From Nonomuraea soli (GTDB lineage: Bacteria > Actinomycetota > Actinomycetes > Streptosporangiales > Streptosporangiaceae): a DNA stretch of 64,000 nucleotides. Below, one piece after another: positions 40,337 to 48,116 of the stretch. Under the pieces are notes generated by a model. It was not told the origin of the DNA. It worked only from the letters and a program-made list of their open reading frames with translations, and did not search any database. The number at the start of each line of letters is the position of its first letter. The first letter of the stretch is position 1. The translations under genes were made by a program, and so were the position numbers. The stretch is from the NCBI RefSeq assembly GCF_013761175.1, contig NZ_JACDUR010000009.1, positions 372,001 to 436,000 of the forward strand, given 5' to 3'.

Positions 40337-41077
40337 GTGCTCCGGGCCGCTCTTGTGATCCTCACCGTGGTCGTCGTGCTGTTCGCCCTGCTCTGGGCGT
40401 TCCAGCGCAGTCTCATCTACCTGCCTGACAGCCGGCCGGTTCCCGCCGCCCGCGACGTCACGCTGACCACCGCCGACGGGCTGGAGCTGAAGGCGTGGCA
40501 CTGGCCGGGAGGCGAGGTGACGGTGCTGGTCGCGGGCGGAAACGCGGGCAACAGGAGCTACCGCCTGCCGCTGGCCGAGGCGCTGGCCGCACGCGGGTTC
40601 TCGGTGCTGCTGATGGACTACCGCGGGTACGGCGGCAACCCCGGCACCCCCACCGAGGAGGGGCTGCTGATGGACGCCAGGGCGGCGCGCGCATTCGTCA
40701 AGGGCCGCGTGGTGTACTTCGGCGAGAGCCTGGGCGCGGCCGTGGTCACCGCACTGGCCCTCACCCACCCGCCCGAGGCTCTGGTGCTGCGCTCGCCGTT
40801 CACCTCGCTGGCCGACGCCGGGCAGCACAACTACCCGTTCCTGCCGGTGCGCCTGCTCCTGCGCGACCGCTTCCCCCTGGCGCAGCAGGTACGCGAGGTC
40901 CGGGCGCCGGTCACGGTCGTCTACGGCACGCACGACACGATCGTCCCGCCCGAGCTGAGCCTGGAGGTGGCCAGGGCGGCCGGAGCCAGGGTGGTCGCCG
41001 TCGACGGGGCCGGCCACAACGACCGGGTGTTGCTGGACGGCCCCCAGGTGATCGAGGCGGTGACTGACGCCCGCTGA
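40337..41077 (+). CDS. Membrane-anchored alpha/beta hydrolase
   Basis: A 246-residue hydrolase with an N-terminal membrane anchor (LVILTVVVVLFALLWAFQRS), followed by IYLPDSRPVPAARDVTLTTA and the alpha/beta core. The nucleophile elbow is YFGESLGAA (Ser in G-E-S-L-G), an HDTIVPPE loop probably bears the acid, and GHNDR bears the catalytic His. This is the YfhR/BEM46-like layout of serine esterases. The substrate is unknown. GTG 40337 is supported by TAACCT 7 nt upstream; the mRNA would be leaderless. It ends 5 bp before the convergent hydrolase at 41082. Confidence 0.85.
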   Translation: MLRAALVILTVVVVLFALLWAFQRSLIYLPDSRPVPAARDVTLTTADGLELKAWHWPGGEVTVLVAGGNAGNRSYRLPLAEALAARGFSVLLMDYRGYGGNPGTPTEEGLLMDARAARAFVKGRVVYFGESLGAAVVTALALTHPPEALVLRSPFTSLADAGQHNYPFLPVRLLLRDRFPLAQQVREVRAPVTVVYGTHDTIVPPELSLEVARAAGARVVAVDGAGHNDRVLLDGPQVIEAVTDAR

Positions 41078-41081
41078 CGGC

Positions 41082-41936
41082 TCAGGCCCCGTCGAGGACC
41101 TCTCGCAGCTTGGCGGCGAAGGCCTCCGGCTCGCCCGGATAGCCGAACTCGCCACCCATGAAGCCGCCGTGGTGGCTGGGGAAGACCACGGCCTCGACAC
41201 CGAGCCGCTCGGCCACGCCCTCGCCGCCGCGAGCGGCCATGGTGCCCGCGCCCTCCACGCTGACGGCCGGGACGACGCGGGTCGAGGCCGCGCGCAGGGC
41301 GTCGAAGTCGTGCTCGTAGTGCGTGCACGTGATGAGGTTCTGCGCGAACAGCACGTCGTCACGGGTGCCGTCGTCGTCGGTCGGCATGCCCATGGCCGCC
41401 GGGTCGCCCACGGGCAGCTCGCCGATGTCCTCGGGAAGCTCACCCACGTGGCTGGTGATCGCCATGAACTGCGCCATCGCCGGGCCGAAGCCCTCCTTCT
41501 CGTAGGTCTGGCGCATCTGCTGGATGAGCCTCTCGGCGTTGGCCCGGTCGGGCAGCACGGGCGCGGCCGGCGGCTCGTGCGCGACCAGCGTCGAGACCAG
41601 CTCCGGGTGCTTGGCCACCAGTGCCAGCGCGTTCACGGCGCCGCCGCTGCTGGCGAACACCTCGACGGGCCCGCCGACCGCCTCGATGACGCGGCGCAGG
41701 TCGTCGGCGTGGATGTCGGGCGTGGACTCGCCCGCGCCCGGCTCCCGCTGACTGCGGCCGGCCCCGCGCGGGTCGTAGGTGACCACCGTGCGGTCGGTGA
41801 AGAAGGTGCTCAGGGTGGCGAAACCGGTGGCGTCCATGGGTGAGCCGATGAGCATCAGCGTCGGCTTGCTGCTGCCCTGGACCTCGCGCACGTCGTAGGC
41901 GATGACGGCGCCGGGCGCCTCGATGGTGTGGCTCAT
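41082..41936 (-). CDS. Alpha/beta hydrolase
   Basis: A 284-residue soluble hydrolase: SHTIEAPGAVIAYDVREVQG, TVVTYDPRGAGRSQREPGAG, the nucleophile elbow VFASSGGAVNAL (Ser in S-S-G-G) and a C-terminal HHGGFMGGEFGYP segment with the catalytic His. The family includes esterases, haloalkane-like hydrolases and epoxide hydrolases; which one cannot be told. ATG 41936 is chosen because AAGGAG lies at SD distance; the upstream in-frame start would add nine basic residues. It precedes no obvious partner except the DUF3224 gene, which is on the same strand upstream. Confidence 0.88.
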   Translation of the reverse strand: MSHTIEAPGAVIAYDVREVQGSSKPTLMLIGSPMDATGFATLSTFFTDRTVVTYDPRGAGRSQREPGAGESTPDIHADDLRRVIEAVGGPVEVFASSGGAVNALALVAKHPELVSTLVAHEPPAAPVLPDRANAERLIQQMRQTYEKEGFGPAMAQFMAITSHVGELPEDIGELPVGDPAAMGMPTDDDGTRDDVLFAQNLITCTHYEHDFDALRAASTRVVPAVSVEGAGTMAARGGEGVAERLGVEAVVFPSHHGGFMGGEFGYPGEPEAFAAKLREVLDGA

Positions 41937-41990
41937 GTTCTCTCGCTCCTTCTTGGGTGTCATGAGGTAGACCAGCAGGAGCGGAGAAAC

Positions 41991-42377
41991 TCATCGGTCG
42001 AACGTGTAGGAGTGACTCCCGTCCGGCGCGATGTGAATCCGCATCTCGCCGCGCAGCCCGGTCAGCTCCCCGGTGCCGGAATCGGGCACCACCGAGACAC
42101 GCAGCGACTGTTCCCCCTCGTCACTGATCCCCGTGTGTTGAAGGAGGAAACTACCTTTTCGGCCATCCAGCTCGCCAGTCACGTGCTCGATGGCCACATA
42201 GGTCCGTGATTCCTCCACCGGAGTGGTGCCCATGGTCATGTAGACGACGCTGGTGCCGGTCAGGTCGCCGTGGAAGGTCTTGCGAAGGGTGACCTGGGTG
42301 ATGGCGATCCCGTCCTGGTCGGCCACGGGCGGCTGGGGCTCCCAGCTGTCGATCTCGAACGTGCCTGTTGCGCTCAT
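41991..42377 (-). CDS. DUF3224 domain-containing protein
   Basis: A 128-residue beta-barrel-like protein matching DUF3224: SATGTFEIDSWEPQPPVADQ, then ITQVTLRKTFHGDLTGTSVV, MTMGTTPVEESRTYVAIEHV and GRKGSFLLQHTGISD, with a closing GTGELTGLRGEMRI and HSYTFD. The allene-oxide-cyclase-like barrel is inferred; no enzymatic activity is known to me. ATG 42377 is preferred to an upstream TTG because TAGCTT lies 7 nt before it. The hydrolase gene follows on the same strand after 54 bp. Confidence 0.9.
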   Translation of the reverse strand: MSATGTFEIDSWEPQPPVADQDGIAITQVTLRKTFHGDLTGTSVVYMTMGTTPVEESRTYVAIEHVTGELDGRKGSFLLQHTGISDEGEQSLRVSVVPDSGTGELTGLRGEMRIHIAPDGSHSYTFDR

Positions 42378-42384
42378 GCCGTCC

Positions 42385-42390
42385 AAGCTA
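42385..42390 (-). promoter_or_regulatory. Predicted -10 of a leaderless DUF3224 transcript
   Basis: TAGCTT fits TAnnnT and is followed by 7 nt (GGACGGC) before the ATG at 42377. Confidence 0.5.
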
Positions 42391-42413
42391 TGCGTCGTAC
42401 CTGTCAGCTCGTG

Positions 42414-43181
42414 TCAGGTACCTGCCAGGCGTTCCACCACGGGCGCGAGCTGCTCCAGGTACTGCCCGTTGACCGACACGTAGGAGATGCCCAGCTTGTC
42501 GCGGCGCCGCTCCAGGGTGTCGACCATCTGCTCGACCGAACCGCTCAGGACGCCGATGCCCGCCGTCGACGGGTCCATCCACGCCGGCACGCCGTTCACG
42601 CCCGCCAGGTTGACCATCAGCTCCAGCTTGCCGAACCGGTCGCCGGCGATCTCGTAGAGCTCGTCCAGCTTGGCCGACAGCCGCTCCTCCGTGGCGTCCG
42701 CGGCCAGGGCGAGCGCCACCGTGTCGGCCCGCTCCGCGGCCAGGCGCAGCGCCGCCGGGCTCGAGGCCGCCATGAGGATCGGCACCTCGCGCACCAGGTC
42801 GAGGGTCTCGGCGACCCTGGCCAGGCGCCACTGCGCCGAGCCGAACTCCACGCCGAGCTTCTCCGCGTCCACCCTGCCCATCGGGCGGCCGGCGCCCAGG
42901 CCCAGCTCGAAGCGGCCGTCGCTGAGCCGGTGCAGGGTGCTCGCCTCCCACGCGACGGTCGCGGGCGTGCGGATCGGCGAGGCGGCGACGTAGGTGCCGA
43001 CGTGCAACCGCGTCGTGACGGCGGCGGCCGCCGCCGTCGCCGCGAACGGCGAGAAGGTGTTGAGCGTGTCGGGGACCAGCAGCGTGCTGTAACCGAGCTC
43101 CTCGGTACGGCGGGCGAACGCGGTCCAGGCCTGGCCCGTCGGGGCGAAGCCGCCGACGGCGCCGAATCGGAAAGGTCTCAT
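42414..43181 (-). CDS. F420-dependent LLM-class oxidoreductase
   Basis: A 255-residue luciferase-like TIM-barrel protein, slightly short for the family. RPFRFGAVGGFAPTGQAWTA, then RRTEELGYSTLLVPDTLNTF, THRLSDGRFELGLGAGRP (written with its leading L in the gene) and SVEQMVDTLERRRDKLGISY match the F420-dependent LLM branch. It would carry out hydride transfer with F420 on an unknown substrate. ATG 43181 is chosen because GGAGGG lies upstream; an in-frame start 28 codons before gives a non-conserved leader. Its presence with the Ddn-like domain at 12704 indicates F420 use by the host. Confidence 0.88.
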   Translation of the reverse strand: MRPFRFGAVGGFAPTGQAWTAFARRTEELGYSTLLVPDTLNTFSPFAATAAAAAVTTRLHVGTYVAASPIRTPATVAWEASTLHRLSDGRFELGLGAGRPMGRVDAEKLGVEFGSAQWRLARVAETLDLVREVPILMAASSPAALRLAAERADTVALALAADATEERLSAKLDELYEIAGDRFGKLELMVNLAGVNGVPAWMDPSTAGIGVLSGSVEQMVDTLERRRDKLGISYVSVNGQYLEQLAPVVERLAGT

Positions 43182-43300
43182 GCCCTCCACGATCGCCCGC
43201 GCGCCGCCCCAGGACATCGGCCCACGGGCGGCCTCGTCACTACCCCAGCCGATGTAGCCGGACATCGAATCTGTCGGTGACGGGCGTCACACTGGGGGCC

Positions 43301-43675
43301 ATGGAACCTCGGATCGGCCCGATCACCCTGCCCCAGGCGTACGGCACGCCGACGCGCACCATGGAGTGGAGCACCGTCCTCGACCGGCTGCGCGCCACCC
43401 ACCGCTTCTGGCTGGCCACCACCCGCCCCGACGGGCGGCCCCACTCGGTGCCGATCGACGGGGTGTGGGTGGGCGAGGCGTTCTACTTCGGCGGCTCCCC
43501 CGAGACCGTGCACCAGCGCAACATGGCCGCCAACCAGGAGGTCGTCGTCCACATCGAGGACACCAAGGCCGCGATCATCGTCGAGGGCCGCGCGGTGCTC
43601 GTGCCGATCACCGACGAGGTGCGGCGCGTCACCAAGGAGAAGTACGGCTGGGCTCCCCCCGCCACCCACGAGTAG
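43301..43675 (+). CDS. PPOX-class (pyridoxamine 5'-phosphate oxidase-like) protein, cut short by in-frame TAG
   Basis: A 124-residue split-barrel flavin/F420-binding protein: STVLDRLRATHRFWLATTRP, then PDGRPHSVPIDGVWVGEAFY, QRNMAANQEVVVHIEDTKAA and VEGRAVLVPIT. The frame ends at TAG 43673-43675 after PATHE. The same frame then continues for 24 codons (MLEPRRVLAWDDLSANATRF, and so on) to TGA 43748-43750. Those residues look like the usual final strand of the family, and W is common at the stop position, so a TGG-to-TAG change is likely. The product is then about 25 residues short. ATG 43301 is chosen with a G-run as weak SD. Convergent with the 43734 gene. Confidence 0.8.
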   Translation: MEPRIGPITLPQAYGTPTRTMEWSTVLDRLRATHRFWLATTRPDGRPHSVPIDGVWVGEAFYFGGSPETVHQRNMAANQEVVVHIEDTKAAIIVEGRAVLVPITDEVRRVTKEKYGWAPPATHE

Positions 43676-43733
43676 ATGCTCGAACCCCGCCGCGTCCTCG
43701 CCTGGGACGACCTTTCCGCCAACGCCACCCGCT

Positions 43734-44102
43734 TCACCTGGCGGCGCTGACCGGCGCCTGCACCGTCAGCGTCTCCTCCCCCGCCGGTCCCGTGAGCCGG
43801 ATCGACAACTGCCACAGCCCGGCCATCGACAACATCTCGCCCCCTGCCACGAACCGGCCCGCCCCCGCGAGCCGCGCGCTCACCTCGGGGGCCGCGTGAC
43901 CCATCGACGGCATCGAGGCGGCGATGGTGACCGTGTCGGCCCGGCCCGAGGTCACCCGCACCTCCACCTCGCCGCCGATCTCCACCCGCACCGCGTAGGA
44001 GGCGCCGGTGACGGCCACGCTCACCGGGTCGTCGCCGCGGCCCAGCACGAACACGGCGACCGCCACGGCCACCAGCGCGAGCACCCCCAGCAGACGCTTC
44101 AC
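43734..44102 (-). CDS. Small exported FixH/YtkA-like protein
   Basis: A 122-residue protein with an N-terminal membrane segment or uncleaved signal (LLGVLALVAVAVAVFVLG) and a beta-sandwich-like exported domain containing VTIAASMPSMGHAAPEVSAR. The M-P-x-M-x-H-like motif is shared by FixH/YtkA-type proteins, some linked to copper handling. Its ATG overlaps the stop of the upstream 464-aa gene by 4 bp (44099-44102). The 3' end overlaps the tail of the PPOX frame at 43734-43750. A metal role is inferred from the Met/His motif and from the operon partners. Confidence 0.75.
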   Translation of the reverse strand: MKRLLGVLALVAVAVAVFVLGRGDDPVSVAVTGASYAVRVEIGGEVEVRVTSGRADTVTIAASMPSMGHAAPEVSARLAGAGRFVAGGEMLSMAGLWQLSIRLTGPAGEETLTVQAPVSAAR

Positions 44103-45493
44103 CTCGGCACCTCCACCACGAACGGCACGGTCACGATGCGCTCCCCTGTGGCGTACTGCGCCCAGGCCAGATACCGGCCCGGGGCCGGGAAGCCGAAGGT
44201 GAAGCGCAACGTCGGGCCGCCCGTGCCCATCTCGTGCACGTGGCCGAGGAACGCCCCGTCGGCGCTGCGCACGATCAGGTGCCCTGCCATGCCCAGCCAG
44301 GGCCTGGCCGCCGCCACCGTGTCGACCTCGACGGTCGTGGGCCGCCCCGCCACCGGCACGGCGGGCACCATTCGCGGCGCGGCGCCCACGGGGCCAGTCG
44401 TCGTCTCACCTGGGCCTGGTTCTTCTCGGGGTGGCTCGTCTCGGGGTGGCTCGTCCCGGTCCGCGACCGTGAACTCTCCCGTGAGCAGTTGCCCGCCCGA
44501 CTCCTGCCGTTCCAGCTCGACATGGACCAGGTGCCGCCCGGGCCGCTCGGCGCGCAGCCTGACCTCCAGCCGTCCCGGCGCCGTGCGCAGCGGATGGCTG
44601 TGGCTGAACGAGACGCCGTCCTGGCTGGTCACCACCAGGTGGGCGAGCGCCTCGTGATGCACGGCCAGGTCGTCGACCGGCACCCCCGTCGCGCCGTCGA
44701 CCAGGTCGAGCCGCAACGTGTAGTCCTGGCCGGCCACCGGCTCGGCGGGAACGGTGGTCACCAGCGCGCGGGCGAAGGGCCGCGGACCCGCCGTCGGCTG
44801 CGCGCCGTCGGGGTCGGCGACGGGCAGGTACGGCTCCAGCACGACGAAGGTCGCCGCGATCGCGACGAAGGCGGCGATGCCCGCCGACACCAGCATGCCC
44901 GCGCGCCTGCGCGCCACCGCCCCGGTCAGCAGGCCACCCACCGCCAGCAGCGCCGCCGCCAGGAGGGCGCCGTAGATCACCAGCTCCCAGCTCGCGCCGC
45001 GCTCCACCAGCACGCGGAAGGGCAGCACGGCGCTCTCGCCTGCGGCGCTCAGCCTCAGCTCGTACGGCCCGGCCTGCTCGGCCCGCAGCTCCGCCACGTC
45101 GCCCAGCCCTGCATCACCCGCCACCACGCCGCTCGGCCGTACGTCACTCGCCACCGCACTGCTCGGCCGTACTTCACCCGCCACCATGCCGCTTGGCCGT
45201 ACGTCACCCGCCACCATGCCGCTTGGCCGTACTGCGCCCGTCGCCGTGCGGCCGTCGGTCACCGAGCGCAGTTCCAGGGCCAGCCGCTCAGGCGCGCCCC
45301 CGTGGTAGGCCTCGACGCGGACGCGCAGCGGCGCGGGCACGCGGCGCACGCCCTCGACCACCACCGTCAGCTCGGACCCCCCGATGGTCAGGGCGACACG
45401 CAGGTCCGCCCCAGCGGAGACGACATGCGCCGCCGCAGGGGCAGACCCGGCCAGAACCAGAAAGACGACCAGCAGGCAGCAAACCCGCCTCAT
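44099..45493 (-). CDS. Secreted, membrane-tethered protein with repeated His-motif beta domains
   Basis: A 464-residue protein: signal peptide (LLVVFLVLAGSAPAAA, followed by HVVSAGADLRV), a beta domain, a hydrophobic segment near residue 175 (LVIYGALLAAALLAVGGLL) and a second near 200. Two YtkA/FixH-like modules follow: HLVVTSQDGVSFSHSHPLRT and HLIVRSADGAFLGHVHEMGT, each with His clusters likely to bind metal. A Pro/Glu linker (DEPPRDEPPREEPGP) joins them. The N-terminal part carries four 10-residue repeats from a 30-bp tandem array (45114-45233). It overlaps both neighbours by 4 bp, so the three genes are one coupled operon. Copper binding is a guess. Confidence 0.7.
   Translation of the reverse strand: MRRVCCLLVVFLVLAGSAPAAAHVVSAGADLRVALTIGGSELTVVVEGVRRVPAPLRVRVEAYHGGAPERLALELRSVTDGRTATGAVRPSGMVAGDVRPSGMVAGEVRPSSAVASDVRPSGVVAGDAGLGDVAELRAEQAGPYELRLSAAGESAVLPFRVLVERGASWELVIYGALLAAALLAVGGLLTGAVARRRAGMLVSAGIAAFVAIAATFVVLEPYLPVADPDGAQPTAGPRPFARALVTTVPAEPVAGQDYTLRLDLVDGATGVPVDDLAVHHEALAHLVVTSQDGVSFSHSHPLRTAPGRLEVRLRAERPGRHLVHVELERQESGGQLLTGEFTVADRDEPPRDEPPREEPGPGETTTGPVGAAPRMVPAVPVAGRPTTVEVDTVAAARPWLGMAGHLIVRSADGAFLGHVHEMGTGGPTLRFTFGFPAPGRYLAWAQYATGERIVTVPFVVEVPR
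45114..45233. repeat. Four in-frame 30-bp tandem units inside the 44099 gene
   Basis: Units begin TCACCCGCCACCATGCCGCT (or variants) at 45114, 45144, 45174 and 45204 and end with a CGTAC(G/T) triplet. On the minus strand each encodes a V-R-P-S-G-x-V-A-like ten-residue repeat. Confidence 0.9.
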
Positions 45494-46557
45494 GGACGGC
45501 GGGCGTCGGGCAGCATCAGCACCCCGAGCACGAGCCCGAGCAGCCCCGCCACGATCGGCGCACCGGTCCACAGCTCAGGCACCAGCGGCAACGCCCCGGC
45601 GGCGGCCGATGCCACCCCGATGTAGATCGACCACGTCAGGAACGACCAGACCCCCGCGAACGCCCAGAACGCGCCCCGCCTCGACTCCGAGGGCCGCAGC
45701 CGCAGCACCAGCAGGTCGCCGACGAGCCCCGCCACGACGACCCCCAGCAGGATCGGCCAGTTGGAGAACATGGTCTGCGCGCCCGACATCAGGATGAAGA
45801 CCGTCGTGAACAGCGTCAGCGCCCCGAACGGCAGGTTCCACCTGCGCACCAGGAACAACACCGCCGAGGTGAGCACCATATTGCTGATCACCATCGCGGT
45901 GGCCAGCTGGTCGGGGCCTCCTCGGAAGTCGGCGCCGGAGAACGCGCCCACGATCCCCCGCGGGCCCCACTGGAGCGCGTCGCCGTACGACAGGAACAAC
46001 GAGACCAGCGTGCTCGCGAACGCCAGCCCGAGCACCGCGGGCACCAGCCGGCCCAGCGACGGCCGCTCGCCCACGTCGGGGGCCTTCCACGCCGAGCGCA
46101 GCGGGGTGGTGACGATCAGCGCCATCGTCGAGACCAGGCCCAGGTGCGACGGGCTGAACAGGATGTCGATGTTGGTCTCGATGCCGAGCACGGTGTGCCA
46201 GATCATGTCGGCCAGGCCGAACGTGGCGAAGGCGGGAATGGCGAGCAATCCGGCCAGATACCCGTGCGGCACCGCCGCCAGCCCCTGCCTGCCGGTGCGG
46301 ACGTTGCGCCACACCTGCCACACGATCCACGCCGAGACCGCGGCGAAGCCCGAATAGAACACCGCGTGCCACGGGGTGAAGAAGGTCTCCAGCCCGACCA
46401 GCTCAGGGTTGGAGTGTGCCCACGCGTCGATCATCAGTCCGACCCCGAACCAGACGCCCAGCAGGGCCGTCACGAGATCGGTCGCTGGCGAGACCCACAC
46501 CCTCGCCTCTCCGGAATCAGCCCATAACCGCCGGGTCTGCGCCCCCGTCATCGCCAT
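45490..46557 (-). CDS. Polytopic membrane protein of unknown function
   Basis: A 355-residue protein with about eight to nine hydrophobic segments, such as TALLGVWFGVGLMIDAW, GLLAIPAFATFGLADMIWHT and LFTTVFILMSGAQTMFSNWP. It contains several His near membrane faces (WAHSNPEL, WHAVFYSG, MIWHTVLG, SPSHLGLV), consistent with metal or haem contact, though this is only an observation. It is the first gene of the overlapping operon with the 464-aa and 122-aa exported proteins (ATGA at 45490-45493). ATG 46557 has AAAGGG upstream. I do not recognise the family. Confidence 0.72.
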   Translation of the reverse strand: MAMTGAQTRRLWADSGEARVWVSPATDLVTALLGVWFGVGLMIDAWAHSNPELVGLETFFTPWHAVFYSGFAAVSAWIVWQVWRNVRTGRQGLAAVPHGYLAGLLAIPAFATFGLADMIWHTVLGIETNIDILFSPSHLGLVSTMALIVTTPLRSAWKAPDVGERPSLGRLVPAVLGLAFASTLVSLFLSYGDALQWGPRGIVGAFSGADFRGGPDQLATAMVISNMVLTSAVLFLVRRWNLPFGALTLFTTVFILMSGAQTMFSNWPILLGVVVAGLVGDLLVLRLRPSESRRGAFWAFAGVWSFLTWSIYIGVASAAAGALPLVPELWTGAPIVAGLLGLVLGVLMLPDARRP

Positions 46558-46702
46558 GCCGCCACGCCCTTTCGATAGCTGTCCACAACGAGCCTAGTCG
46601 CCCGCGGCGTTCATTAAAGTTGGCTGAGAAATCCGCCCTTCACCTGGCCTTTATCCGGGAACGCATGTCACTCTCCTGGTGGTGGGGAAGCGGAGAGTCG
46701 AA

Positions 46703-48058
46703 GTGAAACTCAACATGGGATGGGGCGCCAGGCTGGCGGCGGCGATCACGGTCGTGGCGCTCGCGACCGGGTGCTCGGCGGCGCGGTCCGCTTCTCCCGG
46801 GCAGGGCACCACGGAGCCCAAGGTCACCGAGACGGCGCAGCCACGCGCGCGCACCGAACCGCCCCCGGTGGCGGCCAACTGGCCACGCTGGGGACTGACC
46901 CACACCCAGACCAGCGGCAACAACGGCGACGACCGGCTGCTGCGCGGCGCCTCGGAAACCCTGTCGCGGGTCCCGATGTTGCAGAACCAGCACATCATGG
47001 GCTTCGGCGTGGGCAACCCGGAGGAGAACCCCGGCGAGTTCAACTTCGAGGACCTCGACAGCCGCATGCGCCTCATGGACCAGTCAGGCGGGCTGCCGCT
47101 CATCACGCTGTGCTGCGCGCCCGACTGGATGAAGGGCGGGCCCGCCGGCCAGACCTCCTGGGAGAAGGAACACCTGGAGGCCGCCCCCGAGGCCAAGCAC
47201 TTCGACGACTTCGCCAAGCTGGCCGCCACCGTCGCGCAACGCTACGACCACGTGCAGTACTTCATGGTGTGGAACGAGCTCAAGGGCTTCTGGCCCGACC
47301 ACTCCCGGCCGCCGGACATCGAGGGCTACACCGAGATGTACAACAAGGTCTACGACGCGGTGAAGGCGGTGCGCCCCGACGCCAAGATCGGCGGGCCGTA
47401 CATGGGCTTCCACAGCGTACGCAGCGACGGCGGCAACGCCTCCTCGCTGGCGGGCCCGTGGGGCGCGGTCGACCAGCTCGTCCTCGACGCCTTCGACTAC
47501 TGGAACAAGAACAAGAAGGGCGCCGACTTCATCGTCGTCGACGGCGCCTCACCCACCGACGATCACCAGCTCAAGCCGGACGCCTTCGGCGCCACCCAGA
47601 AGTTCGCCGACGTGACCCGGTGGCTGCGCGACAAGACCGGCAACCTGCCGGTGTGGTGGTCGGAGTTCTACTTCATGCCCGAGGACGGCTCCACCGACTG
47701 GCCCGAGCAGATGCGCGTGGCCGTCCAGGCGGTGTCCATGATGGAGTTCGCGCGAGGCGGCGCCGCCACCGCCCTGTACTGGAACCCGCAGACCAAGTCG
47801 GGCGCGTGCAAGGGGTGCATGTGGAACCCCTCCGACGGGGGCGCGCGCGGCGCCGGCGACCTGATCAGCAACTTCGTCAAGTGGTTCCCCGCCGGGGCGG
47901 AGCTGGAGGAGGTCGCCGCCTCCGACGAGCGCGTCAGGGTGCTGGCGCAGGCTCAGCAGCTGGTGATGGTGAACACCGCCGACGAGGAGGTCAGCGCGAC
48001 GGTGGACGGCAAGGACGTCACGCTCAAGCCGTACGAGACCAGATGGGCGGACCGCTGA
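46703..48058 (+). CDS. Secreted lipoprotein with GH39-like glycosidase fold
   Basis: A 451-residue exported protein. The signal ends in a lipobox (VVALATGC, Cys near residue 24), then a Pro/Ala-rich linker. The catalytic part resembles clan GH-A glycosidases such as GH39: PRWGLTHTQTSGNNGDDRL, FMVWNELKGFWPDHSRPPD (W-N-E-L; Glu is the likely acid/base) and LPVWWSEFYFMPEDGSTDWP (Glu as likely nucleophile), with ALYWNPQTKSG near the end. The substrate, possibly xylosides, is unknown. GTG 46703 is preferred because GGAGAG lies 5 nt upstream; GTG 46679 and ATG 46715 also exist in frame. Confidence 0.8.
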   Translation: MKLNMGWGARLAAAITVVALATGCSAARSASPGQGTTEPKVTETAQPRARTEPPPVAANWPRWGLTHTQTSGNNGDDRLLRGASETLSRVPMLQNQHIMGFGVGNPEENPGEFNFEDLDSRMRLMDQSGGLPLITLCCAPDWMKGGPAGQTSWEKEHLEAAPEAKHFDDFAKLAATVAQRYDHVQYFMVWNELKGFWPDHSRPPDIEGYTEMYNKVYDAVKAVRPDAKIGGPYMGFHSVRSDGGNASSLAGPWGAVDQLVLDAFDYWNKNKKGADFIVVDGASPTDDHQLKPDAFGATQKFADVTRWLRDKTGNLPVWWSEFYFMPEDGSTDWPEQMRVAVQAVSMMEFARGGAATALYWNPQTKSGACKGCMWNPSDGGARGAGDLISNFVKWFPAGAELEEVAASDERVRVLAQAQQLVMVNTADEEVSATVDGKDVTLKPYETRWADR

Positions 48059-48116
48059 CGGGAGACGGTCGGCCCAGCAGCAGCCGTAGCCGACACATGT
48101 CCGACAACATGTCCTC

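Noticed and set aside
42414..43750. An F420 biosynthesis or nitroimidazole-activation cluster
   Set aside because: Only one LLM oxidoreductase and one truncated PPOX protein are present; no fbi/cof genes lie nearby.
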